Below, piece after piece: positions 18,799 to 23,827 of a stretch of 23,827 nucleotides of DNA. A model generated the notes under the pieces. It was not told the DNA's origin, did not search any database, and saw nothing but the letters and a program-made list of their open reading frames with translations. How positions within the stretch are numbered: position 1 is the stretch's first letter; every line of letters begins with the position of its first letter. Source of the DNA: Terramyces sp. JEL0728 (lineage: Eukaryota; Chytridiomycota; Chytridiomycetes; Rhizophydiales; Terramycetaceae); NCBI GenBank assembly GCA_027603945.1, contig JADIIU010000172.1, positions 1 through 23,827 of the forward strand, written 5' to 3'. Made by a program: the position numbers and the translations under genes.

Positions 18799-19806
18799 AT
18801 GAAAATCAATCATTTACCAAGAGACATCCAAGATATGTTCCTGGGCTACTTGTTGCTGCGGACTGATCCTGAGTCAATCTTTCAACTGATGGCATCTAAA
18901 AGAGTAGCAGATATCGTAATGCAGCTGTTCAAGTGTAGTCCAATCCAGAATGAACTGATGTTGAAATGTATGGCCAAAGGGCACACACAGTTGCTTGAAT
19001 ATATCCTTGCGAAACCAATACCTTTCAACTATGCTGAAATCACAGATTCGTTACTAGAGAATAGAAAATTATATTCAAATACAAATTCGATATCAGTTTA
19101 CGTTTCCCATTTTATTCAAACAAACTTTACAAAAATGAATGAACTGTCAACACCAATCAAATTTTGCTTGGATTTTTCAATTACAAATAATCGAGATTTA
19201 AAAGTGTTTTTCAGCAACGATAATTTCATTCAGCTAATGGAGGACCAGTGGCTCGACTGGCTAGCTCATACCAGGAACACCAAATTCATAGAACAAGTGA
19301 TAGAGCACACGTTAGATAAAGATATTATCAGCGACGACATTTTTTGTAAATACATTTACGAATTTCTGGATAGTGGGAACTTGAAAGCACTCGAGAATAT
19401 GGTCACCGTTGACCAGTTACTCTTTAAAATCACAGATGATAATATTGGACCGATATTTTTCGTCTCTGTAAAGTCAAACTACACAGAATTACTTGCGGCA
19501 ATCATCAATGACCCTGTCAAATGGATATTTTTATGTACAGACGACCGCGGGTACGTTACCGAAAGTATCCTCCATTGTATACACTTTGGCAACAAAAACC
19601 TAGATTTAATTCTGAATAACTTTGAATTGAAAAAGTCGGAAATACTAGAGTATTTTGATTGTTTTGTAAACAAGGAGCATTTTGGAGATTCAGATACCTT
19701 TCACGATATGCTTGTCCTGTTTAGCGAACATGAACAAATCAAGGGATATTTGGAGAAAAAGTACAAGAACTATTCCCAAGTGTTAAGCAGCCTTTCTTTT
19801 GAATAA
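18799..19806 (+). CDS. Uncharacterised protein with F-box-like N-terminus
   Basis: A single-exon frame of 335 aa. It starts MKINHLPRDIQDMFLGYLLL and continues with a helical segment SIFQLMASKRVADIV, a layout resembling an F-box (Leu-Pro near the start, then amphipathic helices). If so it would bind Skp1 in an SCF ubiquitin ligase. The remainder is predicted all-helical, with recurrent pairs such as LMLKCMAKGHTQLLEYIL and YEFLDSGNLKALENMV that look like degenerate ankyrin-type units, but no clean repeat can be aligned by eye. The ATG at 18777 is in another frame and short. The stop TAA lies in AATAAA. Family assignment is tentative. Confidence 0.7.
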   Translation: MKINHLPRDIQDMFLGYLLLRTDPESIFQLMASKRVADIVMQLFKCSPIQNELMLKCMAKGHTQLLEYILAKPIPFNYAEITDSLLENRKLYSNTNSISVYVSHFIQTNFTKMNELSTPIKFCLDFSITNNRDLKVFFSNDNFIQLMEDQWLDWLAHTRNTKFIEQVIEHTLDKDIISDDIFCKYIYEFLDSGNLKALENMVTVDQLLFKITDDNIGPIFFVSVKSNYTELLAAIINDPVKWIFLCTDDRGYVTESILHCIHFGNKNLDLILNNFELKKSEILEYFDCFVNKEHFGDSDTFHDMLVLFSEHEQIKGYLEKKYKNYSQVLSSLSFE

Positions 19807-19904
19807 AATTATATGTTTTATTGAGGATTTTTTGGTTGACAGGTGTCAAAATACAGATCAAAGTTATTCCTTTTATTTGCTTGTCCGCGAGGAACCAAAG
19901 TTCT

Positions 19905-20316
19905 ATTGGGGGGTTTCAAAGTTTCACAAATATTAAATTGTACTGTAAAAAATTGTACCAGTAAAAACAAAAAATTACAACCTTGTTGAATGATGTTTTT
20001 CGGCATGTATGAGCGTTTTTTTGCTGGCAGCCAGCTTGTATTATCTTGCTATCTTACGCTCTTACGCTTCTTCCTGCATATCAAAATAATACTTTTACAA
20101 CAAAAAATCTATTGTCGCCTTATTTATATCAAGACGCGTGGATTGATTGGCTATTTTCACAAACATGTGTGATGTAAGAGCAAAAATATAAACAAACATG
20201 TGTGATGTAAGATCAAAAAAATAAACAAAAAATTATTGGAGAACTTTGAACACCCTTTTGCAACATTACTCAAAAGTATTGATTTTTTTGATTGTTTCAA
20301 CTTTGAAACCCCCAAT
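19905..20316. repeat. Inverted pair of a TTTGAAACCCCC-containing motif
   Basis: Plus-strand ACTTTGAAACCCCCAAT at 20300-20316 recurs on the minus strand at 19922-19905 with one extra C. The copies are 377 bp apart and point toward each other in opposite orientation. Shorter CTGAAACCC versions lie at 18575 and 18685. Confidence 0.6.
20160..20225. repeat. 33-bp tandem repeat, two copies
   Basis: Units at 20160-20192 and 20193-20225 begin CAAACATGTGTGATGTAAGA and differ at two or three bases toward the A-rich end. A third unit is started (CAAAA) but not continued. Confidence 0.85.
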
Positions 20317-20461
20317 TATTAATTTGAGCCCTTTGAATTTTGGCAGGAATTTATTGTTAGTTGCAGAAAATCCTATTTCAATCCAGACACAGAGGGAGAA
20401 TAGTAGCTCAATGAAACCGGATGAATTGAAGCTGGCCGACTTCCTTTTCACTCCCAGTAAC

Positions 20462-20500
20462 ACAATGTAAATAAAAGCAAACAATGTAAATAAAATTTAA
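20462..20500. repeat. 19-20-bp tandem repeat, two copies
   Basis: ACAATGTAAATAAAA occurs at 20462-20476 and 20481-20495, with short variable ends. It lies just upstream of the TATA box of the secreted protein gene. Confidence 0.7.
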
Positions 20501-20516
20501 ACAATCAGCAATTGGG

Positions 20517-20525
20517 TATAAAAGG
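20517..20525 (+). promoter_or_regulatory. TATA box of the secreted BPL_N-like protein gene
   Basis: TATAAAAGG is a textbook TATA box and lies 31 bp before the start codon at 20548. With usual TATA-to-start spacing the transcript would begin almost at the ATG, giving a 5' UTR of only a few bases. A tiny open frame ATG-CTA-GTA-ACA-TAA at 20534-20548 ends overlapping the main ATG, and would be outside such a transcript. Confidence 0.65.
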
Positions 20526-20547
20526 AGAGATTTATGCTAGTAACATA

Positions 20548-22071
20548 ATGATGAATATTTTAGCCTCTACCATCTTGTTTGCTGCTGCTCAGAGTACCTG
20601 TCCAATTACATCCTCCCATACGATGGCATATTTGATTGATACAAATGCTGGAGTCACGAGCGAAACTGTTGGATGGGTCAATGACTACTTTGCCTGGCTC
20701 GGCACTGGGACTGGAACTACATTCAGCGCGATTGGATTAACCGCTCAAAACTTGAAAACCGACTGCAACTTGGCATCATTCACGAACCTTCGTACATTCT
20801 TTATGCCGGGTGGAAATGCGTATAGTATGCAGTTCAATCTTACTAGTACCGGGAAAACCAACATTCTCGGATTTTTGAACCGCGACCAAAGCAACCCATC
20901 TGCATATGTTGGTATTTGTGCTGGTGGGTACTACGCGTCCATGGGATACTACTGGGAAACAGAGTTATTTGATATCAATACTTCTGGAGCTGGTGGGGAC
21001 AACTACCAAAACTTTTTGAATTATGTCCAAGGGGTGCATTATGAAGGTCCACTGACAGATATTAGAGACGAACAGTACTCTTTCAGCTTACCTGCTGGTT
21101 GGTTCAGGGTTGTAAATACTTCAAACACCCAAAAAATGGTTTATTTTGGAGGTGCTACGTGGAACATGAATCAAGTGGGTGGTGCAAACGATGGACTTAC
21201 TTATCCAGTACTGTACTTTAACGACTTTTGGGGCAACAAGAATCTTGGCAACAATTTACCTGCAGCTTGGCTATACCGACCTCAGACTACTTCTCCATAC
21301 AGAGTATTCATATCTTCAGTTCACCCAGAAGCTGATAATACCGGCGGTTACGTTCAGCCAGGAACTCTCCCACAAAACAACATTAATCAAAACTATGCTT
21401 GGTTGACACATTACTTGAACAACGTCTCTTCAACAAACTATCCAATCCCGTCAACTGTTTTGGCTCCAGTGTTCAATGAAAATCCACCGCATTCTACCGC
21501 ACTTACACCAAACTGCTTCACTACAAACGTTCTTTTCTGTGACGACTTTGAGATTCCGACTGCATCACCTGGCGGCGTTGCACCAGGTAAATAGTAACTA
21601 ATAGCAGGTTTGATGTATCAATGGAACAGAAATATGTGGGACGGTTACAGCGATTCAGTTACTTGGGAATACGTTCAACCATGGAACGTAACCTATGTTT
21701 CTGGTGCTGGTCACAGCGGAGTAGGCTTCGTATCAAACTTCAACACCCCTTCAACCGGTGGTGGATTTACAATGGTGCCAGCTTCAATCCTAACCGCTCC
21801 AGTCACCACTGCATCTACTACAAACATACTTACCTATTACTACAGACTAAACAAAGCTGGAGCTGGATTCTTGCAAGTATCTGTTTCATACAATGGCGGT
21901 GCTTACACTCAACTGGCTAAATACACTACAAACGCACCAGCATGGACTAAAGGAACATTCACTTTAACCGCAAATCAGCCAAACACCATCGTCAAATTTA
22001 GTTGCCAAACTGGCTCGGCTTCAATCAGCTACTATTGCAACTTGGATGACGTTGTTATATCTCACACTTGA
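20548..22071 (+). CDS. Secreted BPL_N (class I glutamine amidotransferase-like) protein with MAM-like tail
   Basis: Exons 20548-21586 and 21608-22071, joined over a 21-nt intron, give 500 aa. A signal peptide (MMNILASTILFAAAQS) precedes the BPL_N domain, a glutamine-amidotransferase fold found fused to some biotin-protein ligases and alone in many secreted fungal proteins. Seen: FFMPGGNAYSM, the nucleophile elbow VGICAGGYYAS with Cys124, and VHPEAD, which may supply the His/Glu of the triad. After residue 340 a second domain starts at LFCDDFE and runs to YCNLDDVVI; its jelly-roll pattern (LTYYYRLNKAGAGFLQVSVSY) resembles MAM-type domains that bind glycans or proteins. Substrate unknown. Thr/Ser-Asn-rich surfaces and several N-x-S/T sites fit secretion. 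The stop TGA overlaps AATAAA. Confidence 0.85.
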
Positions 22072-22126
22072 ATAAACTTGTATATTTTGAATTAAACAAA
22101 TTACTCTGAATAAATAGTGGTTATAT

Positions 22127-23751
22127 TTACAAATCTTGGCAAGAGTCCAACATTTTTACTAACTGCTCTGCACTCGGGCGGTCAGCTGGGACTACTTTTG
22201 TTAATCGAACGATTGAATCGATAACTCTAGAGTCTACCTTTTCTCCGTTTGGATATTGCCAAGAAAAATCAAATGGATCAGAGTATTTCCACCGATTGAC
22301 TGGCGGCTGACTTTCAGGTTGGAAGAATCCGCGCTGGATGAGCAACATCATCCTAACAGTAGAATTACAGTCCCCGAAAGGTTCATTACCACTGATAATG
22401 GTGTATAACGTGACTCCTAAAGAGTACATATCTATGGGAAATGAGTATGATGAGTTTGGCGTGATGACTTCTGGCGCAGAATATGCTAGTGTACCTTTAC
22501 CCAACCCATCATACAAAGTTTGGGCATTTGGCGATGTAGGAGTGCCAGGCGTAATGGTATTGAGTGACGAATAGGTGGATTTAAATAAATTGATATTTGA
22601 CTCTGTCTGTGATTCTGGGACAAAGTTTGCATTTCCAAAGTCGCTGATTTTCACATCCAATACGGAAGTTAGCTGCATTAAAAAGGTAATACCAGAATAT
22701 TGTGGGGTTTTATGTCGTGGTGCACAATACCTGCTTGATGAATTGCTTTCATCCCGCTTGCGAGCTCCTGAGACCATTTCATCCACAGCTTGGCGCCTAT
22801 CTCTTTAGGATGGCTCACAGACCAATCCCAAAGATTTCCTTTTTCGCAAAATTCTAGAACCAGCAGTAACCTAGTCTGAAATTCTGGCATTGGGGGTATA
22901 TCCTCTGACTTGACGTGAAATTCGTCTTTGGTGTCTATCAACGAAATTATTGAATTGTGAGATAAATGCGAGAGCATATAGCTTTCCGTTAGGGCCAACC
23001 TTTGGGCCTGCGGTGTACGATGCATTCTTTTGACAGCACATAGCTTCTCCGTTCGCGAGCTGCAAGTAGTGTATGTTCCACGGAATACTTTGGAATACTG
23101 GCCTTCCCCCAAAAAATACTTTGATATAGGCAAGAATGTCAAGTACACCGATTCACGCTTGCTGGTTTCATGAAACTTTGTCGGTGTCGAAGGAATATTA
23201 ATCACGGGATCCTCTTTCTGCCCCTTGCCAATGGAAGTGTTGATTCCTAGGAACGGAGTGTTTGCCTTTTGAATTTCATGTGAAGCTCTGGGTATTACAG
23301 AGATAGGATCATAGCTCTTTTCAATTATTTTAGGCTGCACCTGGTATGCTGCAATAGACTCTGAATTTGAATGAGGATCATATTCTGGTGCGGGACTATG
23401 GCTCTTGTCAAATATAGAATTCCTGGATTTGGCAGTGTTGGCGGGCTGTTGCACCCGCTCTGGAGTGTCATATCCGAATAACAATGCATTACGTGACGGC
23501 TTAGTGTTTTTGCTACTGTCGTCTGTGGGTTTAGAAGACGGCAAATCCGGGGTATGATATCCAGATAATATTGAATTTTTGGTTGTTTTTGTTTCCACTG
23601 GTGAATATGAATTGCCAAACATCTTGTTCATTTTTGATGAAACTGACGGTATCCATGGCTCCGGTGCCTCGATATTATTAGTTTTCTTGTAGAATGGAAA
23701 ATTCTCTTCTTTTAATTCAATGAATCCATCAGGCAAGTTCTCTTCGCCCAT
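22127..23751 (-). CDS. Serine/threonine protein kinase with repeated S/T-P motifs in its N-terminal tail
   Basis: Exons 23751-22693 and 22672-22127, joined over a 20-nt intron, give 534 aa. Residues 1-205 are disordered and carry four similar motifs (MFGNSYSPVE 44-53, ILSGYHTPDL 61-70, LLFGYDTPER 90-99, IFDKSHSPAPE 113-123). The kinase domain has Gly loop GEGQYSKVFRG (215-225), Lys241 (CAVKRM), catalytic HHDIKPHN (344-351, HRD changed to HHD), DFG (SDFGNANF), a long activation segment and YSAPEVI. All catalytic residues are present, so it should be active. The subfamily is not clear; the HHDIKP form and the N-terminal tail resemble fungal stress or cell-cycle kinases only loosely. It converges with the secreted protein gene, 55 bp apart. 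Confidence 0.9.
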
Positions 23752-23827
23752 TGCGATTCCAACAAAAAAAAAGGAAAAACACGAGCTGCTGCAAACAACA
23801 ATAGGCGAAAGTCTTGCTTCAAATAAC

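Larger units (their letters stand above)
19807..20547. other. AT-rich intergenic region with repeats and no confident gene
   Basis: Open frames at 20006-19818 (-, 62 aa) and 20246-20470 (+, no ATG at its start) resemble nothing known. The region contains two tandem repeats (20160-20225, 20462-20500), an inverted pair of a 17-18-nt motif (19905-19922 and 20300-20316), and the TATA box of the downstream gene. Confidence 0.5.

Noticed and set aside
19818..20470. Small ORFs 20006-19818 (-) and 20246-20470 (+) as related genes because both contain TLKPP
   Set aside because: The similarity comes only from the inverted ACTTTGAAACCCCC motif; the second has no ATG at its start and no family resemblance.
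15960..20500. CRISPR array or transposon ends suggested by the tandem repeats
   Set aside because: Repeats are contiguous without spacers, too few, and no transposase or terminal inverted repeats with target duplications were seen.
20540..20563. A 24-nt intron GTAACA...TTTTAG joining the upstream ATG 20534 to the secreted protein
   Set aside because: The join puts the signal peptide in a wrong frame; the direct ATG at 20548 gives a good signal peptide.

Overview
The window is nuclear DNA from a small, very compact eukaryotic genome. Neighbouring genes are 5 to 150 bp apart in many places and coding exons are interrupted by extremely short spliceosomal introns. By joining exons so that family-conserved protein sequence is restored I placed 29 introns in 11 genes: 8 of 19 nt, 15 of 20 nt, 3 of 21 nt and 3 of 22 nt. 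They share a 5' GTAA/GTAC/GTAT, usually a YTAAY-like branch site ending about 5-8 nt before the acceptor, and a final AG. The gene set (stand-alone anthranilate phosphoribosyltransferase, glyoxysomal-type citrate synthase, HAC1-like bZIP, SEN2, NatB auxiliary subunit, LITAF-like and TXNL1 proteins) suggests an early-diverging fungus or fungal relative such as a chytrid, rozellid or aphelid. That placement is inference; the species is not identified. The nuclear code appears standard.

Layout. 1-128: two tRNA genes on the minus strand, Glu(UUC) then Ala(AGC), 2 nt apart; Ala is cut by the window edge. 721-4679 (+): full-length ABCC/MRP-type ABC transporter with four introns, an internal 16-residue tandem duplication and a shortened NBD1 front end. 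10635-4549 region on the minus strand: a co-linear array SSU72, DUS1-like tRNA dihydrouridine synthase, anthranilate phosphoribosyltransferase and NAA25/MDM20. 10785-11595 (+): TXNL1-like thioredoxin-PITH protein sharing a 149-bp divergent promoter with SSU72. 11596-12863: an unresolved region with a 74-aa protein and a doubtful membrane ORF. 14346-12864 (-): citrate synthase with a peroxisomal C-terminal tripeptide. 15507-14446 (-): CDK7-like kinase. 15882-15544 (-): small Cys/His-rich protein. 16281-17021 (+): HAC1/XBP1-like bZIP. 17073-17828 (+): SEN2. 18410-17906 (-): LITAF-domain protein. 18799-19806 (+): F-box-like protein of unknown function. 20548-22071 (+): secreted BPL_N/glutamine-amidotransferase-like protein with a MAM-like tail. 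23751-22127 (-): Ser/Thr kinase.

The most interesting signal is in the bZIP gene. Two adjacent perfect hairpins, each with a 7-nt loop carrying the C1-G3-G6 pattern of IRE1 sites, bracket 17 nt whose removal switches the reading frame into a 47-codon alternative tail. That frame opens at the hairpin itself, and an AATAAA lies 40 nt after its stop. This looks like an IRE1-type unconventional intron of the unfolded protein response, shorter than the 19-26 nt ones I know of. Other notable points are the mini-introns, the AATAAA signals fused to stop codons in about half of the genes, the duplicated MRP helix motif, the stop-free 21-nt intron in the transporter and the PTS1 on citrate synthase.
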